14,763 bases of DNA from Rhizobium sp. LCM 4573. GTDB lineage: Bacteria > Pseudomonadota > Alphaproteobacteria > Rhizobiales > Rhizobiaceae. Where the stretch lies: positions 225,856-240,618 of the forward strand of contig NZ_MDDW01000001.1 in the NCBI RefSeq assembly GCF_001854865.1, given 5' to 3'. A program made the position numbers and the translations under genes. Below, in pieces: positions 7,198-14,608 of this stretch. Numbering within the stretch: position 1 is the stretch's first letter; each line of letters begins with the position of its first letter. The notes beneath the pieces were generated by a model. The model made no database searches, was not told the DNA's origin, and saw nothing but the letters and a program-made list of their open reading frames with translations.

Positions 7198-9579
7198 ATG
7201 AGACATTCCGTCGAAAGTCGCTTCATCGCCATCATTTCTGGCGCGCTCCTGATCGTCGTCGCGCCGCTCTTCACCCTCTTTCTTGCTCTTTCCTCGCAGC
7301 AGGTCGCCAGGGGATTGAGCGAATATGTCGACATGCTGCTGACAACGAATTCCCAGGCGCTCGGCAAGCCGCTCCGTGAGCTCGACCACGATACCGTTCA
7401 TCAGATCGCGGCGACGCTGGTGGCCGATACGGCTATCGAGGCCGTCCAGATTTCCGATAGCAGCGGAAAACTCAGCATTTCCAAGGTCGATGCCGAAAAT
7501 CCCGCGGATTTCCGCGGCCTCGAATCCTTTTCCCGGCAGATCTACCATCGATCGCCGAGCGGTGCCGTCGAGGTCGGCGCCGTCACGGTCTATGTCCAGA
7601 AAATGGGCTGGCTCTCGGCGATCAATCAGATGGAATTGGCGCTGATCTCGATCTTCATCGTCGCCATACTGACGGTTTTCGGCGCGGCGATTCTCGGCAA
7701 TCGTCTGATGGTCATCAAACCGCTGATGCGTTTGGCGGCCGCAATCGAGGCGACGCGCCGTCTCGGCTCCCGTCACCATGTCGACTGGCGCTCCAATGAC
7801 GAGATGGGCGGACTGGCGCGCTCCTTCAACGAAATGCAGAACCTGCTCGAGCGCGAGGAGCGCGAGTTGAAGCGCGCGCACCGGCAGACGACCGAGATCT
7901 ACAATCTGACACCTGCGATGCTCTTCTCGCTGACCCCGGACGATCTCGTCGCCGCCGTCAGCGACTATTGGCTGCTCGCGACCGGCTATCGCCGCGAAGA
8001 CGTGATCGGCAGGCCCTTCGCCGATCTCATCGCGCCCTCGGACAGGGAGCTTTATTCGCAGCGCAAGTCGGGAGTCAAAACGGCAGGCCTGGCAACCGAG
8101 GTCACGGTACGGTTCCTCTGCGGCGATGGCCGCGTCATGGATGTGCTGATTGCGGAGACCGCGCTTAATGCCGCGGCTGTCGACCGGCAGGGCTCGCTGA
8201 GTGTAATGACGGACGTCACCGAACTTAAGCAATCGGAACTGCGCAACCGCAAGCAGGCGATATCGGACCATTTGACGGGACTGTTGAACCGCCAGGGCTT
8301 CGAAGCCGTCCTCGATCGCGAGATAGGCGAAGCCGATCGCAGCCGGACACCTGTGGCTTGCCTCTTCGTGGATCTCGACCGTTTCAAATCGATCAACGAC
8401 AATCTCGGACATGCGGCCGGCGATGCCGTGCTCTGCCAGTTCGTCGAGCGCCTGCGGCCGCTGCTGCGCCAGAGCGACACCGCCTCCCGTCTGGGAGGAG
8501 ACGAATTCGCAATCATCGTCGGCGGCGACGATGCCGAGCAGCGCGCCTCGGATTTGTGCCGGAAGATCGTCGAGATGTTCGATGTGCCCTTCCCCGTGGC
8601 GAATACCGGCGTACGCCTCAGCGCCAGTATAGGTTTCGCTCTCTATCCGAACCATGCGGCGAATGCGGCCGAATTGCTCCAGAAGTCCGACATGGCGATG
8701 TACGCCCGCAAACGCGACGGCAAGAACGGCGCGCAGGTCTATGATCCCACCATTCTCGACAGGGCCCGCGAACGCGCCGAACTCGAACGCGACATGGAGA
8801 TCGGCATTGCCGCAAACTGGTTCGAGGCGCATCTTCAGCCGATCGTCAGGATCGATTCCGGCGAGATTGCCGGCTTCGAGGCGCTGATGCGCATGCGCCA
8901 TCCTCGCAAGGGCCTGATCCCGCCGTCGGGGATCATCGAGATTGCCGAAGAGAATGGATCGATCAGCCGGATAGGCAACTTCATTCTGGAAGACGCAGTC
9001 AGCAATCTCGCCCGCATCTCCCGCCTGCCCGGCATGGCCGACACCTATGTCGCCGTCAATTTCTCGCCCCTCCAATTCGAGCCGGGCCTCCCTGCCCGTC
9101 TCGCCGGTCTGCTTAGCCGCTATAATCTTCGATCAAACCGTCTCGTGGTGGAAATCACCGAAGCGGTTCTGATGCACGACGATCCCGAAATCCGCACCAT
9201 ACTCGACGAAATCCATGGATTCGGATGCCTGATCGCGCTTGACGATTTCGGCACCGGCTATTCGTCGCTCAGCTATATGAGCCGGTTCCCGGTCGATATC
9301 GTGAAGATAGATCAGTCGTTCATCCGCTCGATCACCGAGCCGGCGGACGATATCGGCCGGAAGAACAAGATGCTGGTGGAAGGCATCAGCGCCATATCCC
9401 ATAAGATGAAGTGCAGGGTCATCGCGGAAGGCGTCGAGACCGAAGAGCAGCGCCTGGCTCTCCGGGAAATTGGCGTCGATTACGCCCAGGGATATCTCTT
9501 TTCGAAGCCTCGAGAGATCAACGATCTTCTGGCCGATCTCCCGGGCGGACATGCGGTGCGCGAGGAGATGGCAAGCTAG
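7198..9579 (+). CDS. Membrane HAMP-PAS-GGDEF-EAL c-di-GMP signalling protein
   Basis: About 793 residues from the chosen ATG at 7198. Order of parts: TM1 about 9-31; periplasmic region about 32-145; TM2 about 146-170; HAMP about 172-222; PAS-like about 232-345; GGDEF about 350-510; EAL about 525-780. The cyclase motif GGDEF (433-437) is intact and preceded at the canonical five-residue distance by RQSD (424-427), a product-inhibition I-site. The EAL motif (561-563) and catalytic segments VAVNFSP, EITEAV, DDFGTGYSS, IVKID and EGVET are all present, so both activities are possible. An open frame extends upstream to an ATG at 7111, but that ATG lacks a Shine-Dalgarno and the extension is hydrophilic without family resemblance. 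At 7198 the start precedes TM1 directly, with GGAA at 7187-7190 as a modest ribosome site. It lies between rplY and pth, with a terminator before it. Confidence 0.93.
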   Translation: MRHSVESRFIAIISGALLIVVAPLFTLFLALSSQQVARGLSEYVDMLLTTNSQALGKPLRELDHDTVHQIAATLVADTAIEAVQISDSSGKLSISKVDAENPADFRGLESFSRQIYHRSPSGAVEVGAVTVYVQKMGWLSAINQMELALISIFIVAILTVFGAAILGNRLMVIKPLMRLAAAIEATRRLGSRHHVDWRSNDEMGGLARSFNEMQNLLEREERELKRAHRQTTEIYNLTPAMLFSLTPDDLVAAVSDYWLLATGYRREDVIGRPFADLIAPSDRELYSQRKSGVKTAGLATEVTVRFLCGDGRVMDVLIAETALNAAAVDRQGSLSVMTDVTELKQSELRNRKQAISDHLTGLLNRQGFEAVLDREIGEADRSRTPVACLFVDLDRFKSINDNLGHAAGDAVLCQFVERLRPLLRQSDTASRLGGDEFAIIVGGDDAEQRASDLCRKIVEMFDVPFPVANTGVRLSASIGFALYPNHAANAAELLQKSDMAMYARKRDGKNGAQVYDPTILDRARERAELERDMEIGIAANWFEAHLQPIVRIDSGEIAGFEALMRMRHPRKGLIPPSGIIEIAEENGSISRIGNFILEDAVSNLARISRLPGMADTYVAVNFSPLQFEPGLPARLAGLLSRYNLRSNRLVVEITEAVLMHDDPEIRTILDEIHGFGCLIALDDFGTGYSSLSYMSRFPVDIVKIDQSFIRSITEPADDIGRKNKMLVEGISAISHKMKCRVIAEGVETEEQRLALREIGVDYAQGYLFSKPREINDLLADLPGGHAVREEMAS

Positions 9580-9587
9580 CGTGAAAG

Positions 9588-9607
9588 CCGGTTCATCCTG
9601 AAACCGG
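9588..9607 (+). other. Small inverted repeat after the GGDEF-EAL gene
   Basis: CCGGTT (9588-9593) and AACCGG (9602-9607) can form a 6-bp stem with an 8-base loop, nine bases after the GGDEF-EAL stop. The following TTGACTTTG has too few consecutive T residues for a good terminator. TTGACT at 9608 resembles a -35 box for pth, but the base run 17 further on (TGGTGA) is a poor -10. It may be a weak terminator, an operator, or nothing. Confidence 0.25.
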
Positions 9608-9667
9608 TTGACTTTGTCGGCGTTTCGCGTTGGTGAAGCAAAGACAGCGCAACGACGGAAGACAGTC

Positions 9668-10390
9668 ATGCTCATCATTGCGGGGCTCGGCAATCCCGGC
9701 TCCAAATATGCCGGCAACCGCCACAATATCGGTTTCATGGCGGTGGATGCGATCCAGCGGCGCCCTGGTTTCTCGCCCTGGTCGAAGAAGTTCAGGGCCG
9801 AAGTCTCCGAAGGCGAGCTCGCCGGGGAAAAGGTTCTGCTGATGAAGCCGCAGACCTTTATGAATCTTTCCGGCGAAGCGGTCGGCGAGGCCATGCGCTT
9901 CTTCAAGCTCTCGCCGCAGAACGTCCTCGCCATCTATGACGAGCTCGACCTGCCGCCCAGCAAGTCGCGCATCAAGACCGGCGGCGGGCATGGCGGCCAT
10001 AACGGCGTGAAATCGCTGGATGCCCATTGCGGCAAGGAATATCGCCGGCTGCGGCTCGGCATTGGCCATCCCGGCGCCAAGGAACTCGTGCACAATCATG
10101 TGCTCGGCGATTTCGCCAAGGCCGACCACGCATGGCTCGATCCGCTCATCGATGCCATCGCGGACAATGCCGAGATGCTGGCGCGCAACGAGGATTCGCA
10201 ATTCCTGAACAAGCTGGCGCTGGCCGTCGGCGGAAAGCCGGATGAGGAAAAACCGAAGCAGCCCAAAACACCGGCCAAGGCGACCGGCCAATCGCACATC
10301 CACCAGGCTCGCAACGGCAAGCCAAATCTCCCGGCAACAGGCCCCATGGCGGATATGTTGAAGAAGATGTTCGGCGGCAAGGGAGACTGA
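9668..10390 (+). CDS. pth: Peptidyl-tRNA hydrolase
   Basis: Cleaves peptidyl-tRNA released from stalled or aborted ribosomes, recycling tRNA. The 240-residue product begins [21 protein letters not shown]9 and H19 correspond to E. coli N10 and H20, and the catalytic Asp lies in YDELDLP. Other conserved elements are [13 protein letters not shown] and [12 protein letters not shown]. The core is family-standard; a Lys/Pro/Ala-rich C-terminal extension of about 45 residues ([16 protein letters not shown] onward) makes it longer than E. coli Pth at 194. GGAAG at 9657-9661 fixes the ATG at 9668; an in-frame TTG at 9608 would add 20 residues unlike the family. The gene converges on clpS with a 33-base gap and no obvious terminator. 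Confidence 0.97.
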   Translation: MLIIAGLGNPGSKYAGNRHNIGFMAVDAIQRRPGFSPWSKKFRAEVSEGELAGEKVLLMKPQTFMNLSGEAVGEAMRFFKLSPQNVLAIYDELDLPPSKSRIKTGGGHGGHNGVKSLDAHCGKEYRRLRLGIGHPGAKELVHNHVLGDFAKADHAWLDPLIDAIADNAEMLARNEDSQFLNKLALAVGGKPDEEKPKQPKTPAKATGQSHIHQARNGKPNLPATGPMADMLKKMFGGKGD

Positions 10391-10423
10391 ACACTCCGGC
10401 GCCCTACCTGTCCCGCCTGGCCG

Positions 10424-10732
10424 CTATTCTTCCGGTTCGGTGGTGAACATCAGCGGGAAACCCGCTTCCTTGGCGAGATCGGTCGCTTCCTTGGCCTTGG
10501 TTTCTGCGATGTCCTTGGCGCAGACGACCACGACGGATGTCCCCATCCGGTGCGCGGTCAGCATCACCCGGTAGCCGGCCTCCTCACTCATGCGGAAGAC
10601 CGCCTTCAGCACCATTACGACGAATTCGCGCGGCGTGTAGTCGTCATTGACCAAAATGACCTTGTAGAGCTTCGGCCGATCGAGCTTCGGCTTGGTCGTG
10701 GTTTTCGGCTTGAGGATTGTCTGTTGGCTCAT
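10424..10732 (-). CDS. clpS2: ATP-dependent Clp protease adaptor, ClpS2 type
   Basis: ClpS adaptors bind proteins carrying destabilising N-terminal residues and deliver them to ClpAP. The 102-residue product has a flexible Lys/Thr/Pro-rich N-terminal tail (about 1-20) and the core KLYKVILVNDDYTPREF. N29, D30 and H61 (in TAHRMG) match the alpha-amino-binding residues of E. coli N34, D35 and H66. The position of E. coli Met40, the pocket gatekeeper, is Arg35. Length, the PRE segment and the ending GFPLMFTTEPEE match from memory the second ClpS paralogue (ClpS2) of Agrobacterium relatives, whose substrate choice is described as stricter. GGGAGG at 10742-10747 (minus strand) lies nine bases before the ATG. 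It diverges from ychF. ClpS is certain; the ClpS2 assignment is likely. Confidence 0.93.
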   Translation of the reverse strand: MSQQTILKPKTTTKPKLDRPKLYKVILVNDDYTPREFVVMVLKAVFRMSEEAGYRVMLTAHRMGTSVVVVCAKDIAETKAKEATDLAKEAGFPLMFTTEPEE

Positions 10733-10777
10733 GGCGTCTCGCCTCCCGGCCTGGAGTTCGACACGGGGCTTACCGCT

Positions 10778-10806
10778 ATATTGCAGCGCAATGGATCACA
10801 ATTCAA
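10778..10806 (-). promoter_or_regulatory. Candidate sigma-70 promoter of clpS2
   Basis: On the minus strand TTGAAT (complement of 10801-10806) and CAATAT (complement of 10778-10783) are separated by 17 bases. They lie 46-74 bases upstream of the clpS2 ATG. Sequence inference only. Confidence 0.45.
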
Positions 10807-10859
10807 GCGAGGCTCCGGATGTTGATTGCCGCCATGTCATTGCCAAAGCGGTCCGGCAC

Positions 10860-10888
10860 TTGACCCGGCGGGCCGGTTCCCTCATAGC
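10860..10888 (+). promoter_or_regulatory. Candidate sigma-70 promoter of ychF
   Basis: TTGACC at 10860-10865 and CATAGC at 10883-10888 are separated by 17 bases, ending 38 bases before the ychF ATG. The ychF start has no strong Shine-Dalgarno, so translation may rely on an open leader (AGTTTTTTAAGATA). Confidence 0.5.
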
Positions 10889-10926
10889 CACAGCAACAGT
10901 TTTTTAAGATACGGGTTCCTTCACCG

Positions 10927-12030
10927 ATGGGCTTCAAATGCGGTATCGTCGGACTGCCGAATGTCGGCAAGTCCACTCTCTTCAATGCGCTCACCAAGAC
11001 GGCGGCGGCGCAAGCCGCGAATTATCCGTTCTGCACGATCGAGCCGAATACCGGCGAAGTCGCGGTGCCGGACCCGCGCATGCAGCAGCTGGCCGCGATC
11101 GCCGGTTCAAAGGAAATCATTCCGACGCGCATCTCCTTTGTCGACATCGCCGGCCTGGTGCGCGGCGCGTCTAAGGGTGAAGGGCTCGGCAACAAGTTCC
11201 TCGCAAACATCCGCGAAGTCGATGCCGTCGTGCACGTGCTACGCTGTTTCGAAGACGATGACATCACCCATGTCGAAGGCCGCATCAATCCTGTCGGCGA
11301 CGCCGAGACGATCGAAACCGAGCTGATGCTCGCCGACCTCGAAAGCCTGGAACGGCGCGTCGAACAGACCCGCAAGCGGGCCACCGGCAAGGACAAGGAT
11401 TCGCTTGCGCAGCTTCCGGTCATGGAAGCCGTGATCAAGCTGCTGCAGGACGGCAAGCCGGCGCGCCTGCTGCTTCAGACGCTCGGCGCCGACGAGATTG
11501 CCATCCTCAAGGGCCTCAACCTCCTAACCTCGCATCCGGTCCTCTATGTGTGCAACGTGGCCGAGGGCGACGCCGTCGATGGCAACCAGCACACCAGGGC
11601 GGTCGCCGAAATGGCGAAGGCGCAGGGAGCGGAATGCGTGATCATTTCGGCCGCCATCGAAGCCGAAGTCGCGCAGCTGCCGGAAGACGAGGCCAAGGAA
11701 TTCCTCTCGGCACTGGGCCTGGAGGAAGCCGGCCTCGACCGACTGATCCGCGCGGGCTATCACCTGCTCGACCTGATTACCTATTTCACCGTCGGTCCGA
11801 AGGAAACCCGCGCCTGGACGATCGTGCGCGGAACCAAGGCACCGCAGGCAGCCGGCGTCATCCACACCGATTTCGAGCGCGGCTTCATCCGTGCCTTCAC
11901 CATCTCTTATGACGATTACATCGCCTTCAAGGGTGAAGTCGGTGCCAAGGAAGCGGGCAAAGGGCGCGACGAAGGCAAGGAATATGTGGTGCAGGACGGG
12001 GATGTGATCCACTTCCGCTTCAACACCTGA
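10927..12030 (+). CDS. ychF: Redox-regulated/ribosome-associated ATPase YchF (Obg-like)
   Basis: YchF/OLA1 is a P-loop NTPase of the Obg group that prefers ATP and binds ribosomes; its role involves translation and oxidative-stress control. The 367-residue length is typical. Walker A is GLPNVGKS (9-16), the switch-II region begins at D73 in DIAGLVRGASKGEGLG, and the G4 position reads NVAE (210-213) instead of NKxD, the substitution that defines the ATP-preferring family. A coiled-coil region (about 125-195) and a C-terminal TGS domain (about 281-365, ending VVQDGDVIHFRFNT) are present. In many bacteria ychF follows pth directly; here clpS2 lies between them on the opposite strand. The MaoC genes 68 bases downstream are probably co-transcribed. 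Confidence 0.97.
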   Translation: MGFKCGIVGLPNVGKSTLFNALTKTAAAQAANYPFCTIEPNTGEVAVPDPRMQQLAAIAGSKEIIPTRISFVDIAGLVRGASKGEGLGNKFLANIREVDAVVHVLRCFEDDDITHVEGRINPVGDAETIETELMLADLESLERRVEQTRKRATGKDKDSLAQLPVMEAVIKLLQDGKPARLLLQTLGADEIAILKGLNLLTSHPVLYVCNVAEGDAVDGNQHTRAVAEMAKAQGAECVIISAAIEAEVAQLPEDEAKEFLSALGLEEAGLDRLIRAGYHLLDLITYFTVGPKETRAWTIVRGTKAPQAAGVIHTDFERGFIRAFTISYDDYIAFKGEVGAKEAGKGRDEGKEYVVQDGDVIHFRFNT

Positions 12031-12064
12031 GCCGCTCGAGAGCACGCAAACGAGAACTTGAAGG

Positions 12065-12083
12065 CGCGGCGCATCGCGCCGCG
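12065..12083 (+). other. Perfect GC hairpin just upstream of the first maoC ribosome binding site
   Basis: CGCGGCGC (12065-12072) pairs perfectly with GCGCCGCG (12076-12083) around a 3-base ATC loop. It ends two bases before GGGAGG at 12086. No U tract follows, so it is not a standard terminator. It could modulate translation, stabilise an mRNA end, or be chance in GC-rich DNA. Confidence 0.55.
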
Positions 12084-12098
12084 TTGGGAGGCCGCAGC

Positions 12099-12566
12099 AT
12101 GGAAGCAAGTTATTTCTTCGAGGACTTCGTGCCCGGAGGGGTTTTCCCGCTGACGCCCAAACAGGTGACGGCGGAAGAGATCATCGAGTTCGCGCAGGAA
12201 TTCGATCCCCAGCCCATGCATCTCGACGAGGCGGCTGGCAAGGCCAGCATTCTCGGCGGGCTTTCGGCTTCCGGCTGGCATACCGCGAGCATGTTCATGC
12301 GCATGATGTTCGACGGCTGGCTGTCGCAATCCTCCTCCGAAGGTTCGCCCGGCGTCGACGCCATGGAATGGAAGAAGCCGGTGCTCGCCGGAGATACGCT
12401 TTCCGGCCGGTCGACGGTGCTGGAATCCAGGACCCTTCGCTCCCGGCCGGGCATCGGCATCGTCAAGTTCCTGCATGAAGTGGAAAATCAGCGCGGCGAG
12501 GTCGTCATGCGCGGGGAAAACCCGATCATGATCCGGATGAGACCCGCGCCGGAGGCTGCCGAATGA
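12099..12566 (+). CDS. MaoC-like hot-dog dehydratase/hydratase, first of a tandem pair
   Basis: The 155-residue protein has the single hot-dog fold expected of R-specific enoyl-CoA hydratase relatives. The hydratase signature FDPQPMHLDEAA carries the usual catalytic pair, D36 and H41, and is followed by LGGLSASGWHTASMFMRMM, characteristic of this subfamily. KPVLAGDTL and the C-terminal ENQRGEVVM strand complete the domain. The likely role is hydration of an enoyl-CoA or dehydration of a hydroxyacyl compound; the substrate is unknown. GGGAGG at 12086-12091 lies seven bases before the ATG at 12099; an in-frame TTG at 12084 overlaps that site and is rejected. The stop overlaps the next gene's start (ATGA), indicating translational coupling and suggesting a heteromeric enzyme. 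It follows ychF by 68 bases. Confidence 0.9.
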   Translation: MEASYFFEDFVPGGVFPLTPKQVTAEEIIEFAQEFDPQPMHLDEAAGKASILGGLSASGWHTASMFMRMMFDGWLSQSSSEGSPGVDAMEWKKPVLAGDTLSGRSTVLESRTLRSRPGIGIVKFLHEVENQRGEVVMRGENPIMIRMRPAPEAAE

Positions 12567-13030
12567 AGCTCATCGAACTCTCGCCACCCGGCAAGAAGGT
12601 CATCACCGGTACACTCACCTTCACGGCGGAGGATATCACCCGCTTCGCCCGCAAGTTTGATCCCCAGCCGTTCCATGTCGATGCGGATGCAGCCAGGAAC
12701 TACGTCTTCGGCGATCTCTGCGCCTCCGGCTGGCATACCTGCGCGGGCTGGATGAAGGTGTTCATGGCATATTGGATGAGGGAATATGCCCGGCTGAAGC
12801 AGGAGGGTATCGAGCCGCCCAAGCTCGGCCCTTCTGCCGGCTTCCGCAAGCTGCAATGGCTGAAACCCGTTTATGCGGGCGACACCATCACCTATTCCAC
12901 CACGTTGCTGGAAAGCCGCCCCCTCGCCTCACGCCCCGGCACCTGGATCAACACCACGCTCAATGACGGGGTGAACCAGCACGGCGAAGCGGTAATGCGC
13001 TACGAAGGCACCGTGCTCGAATTCGAGTGA
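12563..13030 (+). CDS. MaoC-like hot-dog dehydratase/hydratase, second of a tandem pair
   Basis: A 155-residue paralogue of the preceding gene, same length and layout. FDPQPFHVDADAA carries D33 and H38 as the presumed catalytic pair, followed by ASGWHTCAGWMKVF and KPVYAGDTITYS. Both copies keep the active-site residues, so neither is obviously a dead structural subunit. Its ATG at 12563 overlaps the TGA of the upstream gene by four bases (ATGA), and the Shine-Dalgarno (GGAGG at 12551-12555) lies inside that gene. This arrangement favours balanced synthesis of two interacting chains. Acyl substrate and pathway cannot be deduced. The gene ends 13 bases from the stop of convergent apt, with no terminator between. 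Confidence 0.9.
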   Translation: MKLIELSPPGKKVITGTLTFTAEDITRFARKFDPQPFHVDADAARNYVFGDLCASGWHTCAGWMKVFMAYWMREYARLKQEGIEPPKLGPSAGFRKLQWLKPVYAGDTITYSTTLLESRPLASRPGTWINTTLNDGVNQHGEAVMRYEGTVLEFE

Positions 13031-13043
13031 GACCTTCTTCGGC

Positions 13044-13580
13044 TCAGTGACCGGAAAACTCCATCAGTGTCCGCACTTCGACGCCGAGCGCCTCGAGCTT
13101 CTTGCGTCCGCCGATATCCGGCAGGTCGATGACGAAGCAGGCTGAAACGATCTCGGCCCCGAGCTGTCTGAGCAGCTTCACGGCGCCTTCCGCCGTTCCG
13201 CCCGTCGCGATTAGGTCGTCGGTGAGAATCACCTTCTCACCCGGCTTCACCGCGTCCTTGTGCATCTCCATCTCGTCCACGCCGTATTCCAGGCTGTAGG
13301 CGATGCGCACCGTCTCATGCGGCAGCTTCCCCTTCTTGCGGATCGGCACGAAACCGGCGGAAAGCTGGTGCGCCAGCGCACCGCCCAAAATGAAGCCGCG
13401 CGCCTCGATGCCCGCGATCTTGTCGACGCCAAACCCCGTATAAGGCCGCACGAGTTCATCGACAGCTTGGCGGAACGCAACCGGATCGCCGAGCAGCGTG
13501 GTGATGTCGCGGAAGATGATGCCGGGTTTCGGGTAGTCCTGAATGGAGCGGACGGTGGAGGCGAGATCGATCGTGGACAT
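13044..13580 (-). CDS. apt: Adenine phosphoribosyltransferase
   Basis: Converts adenine plus PRPP to AMP and pyrophosphate in purine salvage, in the cytosol. The 178-residue protein has all family hallmarks: [18 protein letters not shown] near the N-terminus, the flexible-loop region [14 protein letters not shown], the [11 protein letters not shown] segment, [13 protein letters not shown], and the PRPP-binding loop [14 protein letters not shown] at 117-130. GGGAA at 13584-13588 (minus strand) supports the ATG at 13580. It lies downstream of petC on the same strand, beyond a strong terminator. It therefore probably has its own promoter in the 61 bases at 13581-13641, although I could not identify a convincing one. 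Confidence 0.97.
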   Translation of the reverse strand: MSTIDLASTVRSIQDYPKPGIIFRDITTLLGDPVAFRQAVDELVRPYTGFGVDKIAGIEARGFILGGALAHQLSAGFVPIRKKGKLPHETVRIAYSLEYGVDEMEMHKDAVKPGEKVILTDDLIATGGTAEGAVKLLRQLGAEIVSACFVIDLPDIGGRKKLEALGVEVRTLMEFSGH

Positions 13581-13641
13581 GATTTCCCGGGCTGGTCAGA
13601 GAATGATGACAGGGACTTCTACCAAGGCAGAACCCTTCCTC

Positions 13642-13680
13642 CCAATAAAAAAGGCGGCACCGGGCCGCCTTTTTTATTGG
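13642..13680 (-). terminator. Strong terminator after petC (symmetrical, before apt)
   Basis: A perfect 17-bp inverted repeat (13642-13658 with 13664-13680) with a 5-base loop has GGCGGC/GCCGCC at its core and A6/T6 tracts outside. Read on the minus strand it gives a hairpin and U tract 15 bases after the petC stop, closing the pet operon. The plus-strand reading is equally good, so it could also stop readthrough past apt. Confidence 0.93.
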
Positions 13681-13695
13681 TTCGGGCTTTTCGCC

Positions 13696-14580
13696 TCAAT
13701 GTTCCTTGCTGGCGTAGACCGACTTCTTCGTGAGGTAGAGAAGGCCGGTGAAGATCACCAGGAACACCATGACCATGAAGCCGGTGCGCTTGCGGTCTTC
13801 CAGATGCGGCTCTGCAGCCCACATCAGGAAGGCGGAAACGTCCTTGGCATACTGATCCACCGTCTGCGGAGCGCCGTCGTCGTAGGTCACCTGGTCGTTG
13901 CTGATCGGCGGCGCCATGGCGAGCGAAGCGGCGGCGGTGAAATACGGGTTGTAATGCGTGCCCGTCGGAACCTCGACGCCAGCCGGCGCATCCTGATAGC
14001 CGGTGAGCAGCGAGTAGATATAGTCCGGACCGCCTTCCTGATACTGGGTGAAGATATCGAAGATGAACTGCGGGAAGCCGCGGGTGACGCCACGCGCCTT
14101 GGCGAGCAGCGACATGTCCGGCGGAGCCGCGCCGTTATTGGATGCGGCGGCGGCCTGCGTGTTCGCATAGGGCGACGGGAAGTAATCCGACGGAACGGCC
14201 GGACGAGTGAACATCTCGCCGTCGTCGTTCGGGCCGTCCTGCACCTCGTAGTTGGCCGCAAAGGCCTTCACCTGTGCTTCCGAATAGCCGAGGCCCTCCA
14301 GCGTGCGGAACGAGACGAGCCGCATGGAGTGACAGGCCGAACAGACTTCCGTGTAGACCTTCAGGCCGCGCTGAAGCTGTCCCTTGTCATAGTGGCCGAA
14401 GGGGCCGGCAAAGCTCCAGTCCACATGCTTCGGATGCTGGATCGGATAATGCGGCGTCCCACCTTCCGCATGGGCCTCTCCGCCGGCGGCCGCGCCGTGA
14501 TCGTCCTGCGCTACCGCGGAAGCGACGCCCATGCCTGCCACGAAGGCCAGCGACAGGATGCTTGCAACAAGCTTTTTCAT
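13696..14580 (-). CDS. petC: Cytochrome c1 precursor, ubiquinol-cytochrome c reductase subunit
   Basis: The haem-c subunit of the bc1 complex passes electrons from the Rieske protein to periplasmic cytochrome c. The 294-residue precursor has a Sec signal peptide (about 1-24, ending ASAVAQ) and a short acidic/His-rich segment. The haem motif CSACH (80-84) lies in the family context LKVYTEVCSACHSM. M222 in LAMAPPIS is the likely sixth haem ligand. A C-terminal anchor helix (about 267-284) is followed by the basic tail KKSVYASKEH. Upstream WSFAGPFGHYDKGQLQRG is also typical. GAGAGGGA precedes the ATG by about eight bases. It starts 28 bases after the petB stop and is closed by the terminator at 13642-13680. 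It is separate from cytochrome b, unlike the fused fbcH of Bradyrhizobium. Confidence 0.97.
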   Translation of the reverse strand: MKKLVASILSLAFVAGMGVASAVAQDDHGAAAGGEAHAEGGTPHYPIQHPKHVDWSFAGPFGHYDKGQLQRGLKVYTEVCSACHSMRLVSFRTLEGLGYSEAQVKAFAANYEVQDGPNDDGEMFTRPAVPSDYFPSPYANTQAAAASNNGAAPPDMSLLAKARGVTRGFPQFIFDIFTQYQEGGPDYIYSLLTGYQDAPAGVEVPTGTHYNPYFTAAASLAMAPPISNDQVTYDDGAPQTVDQYAKDVSAFLMWAAEPHLEDRKRTGFMVMVFLVIFTGLLYLTKKSVYASKEH

Positions 14581-14608
14581 AGTCTTATTCCCTCTCGGTC
14601 GCAGGCGA

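Noticed and set aside
7135..9075. Minus-strand open frame (646 codons) opposite the HAMP-PAS-GGDEF-EAL gene
   Set aside because: It is a shadow of the real gene, with no recognised domain and a His/Asp/Arg-rich composition.
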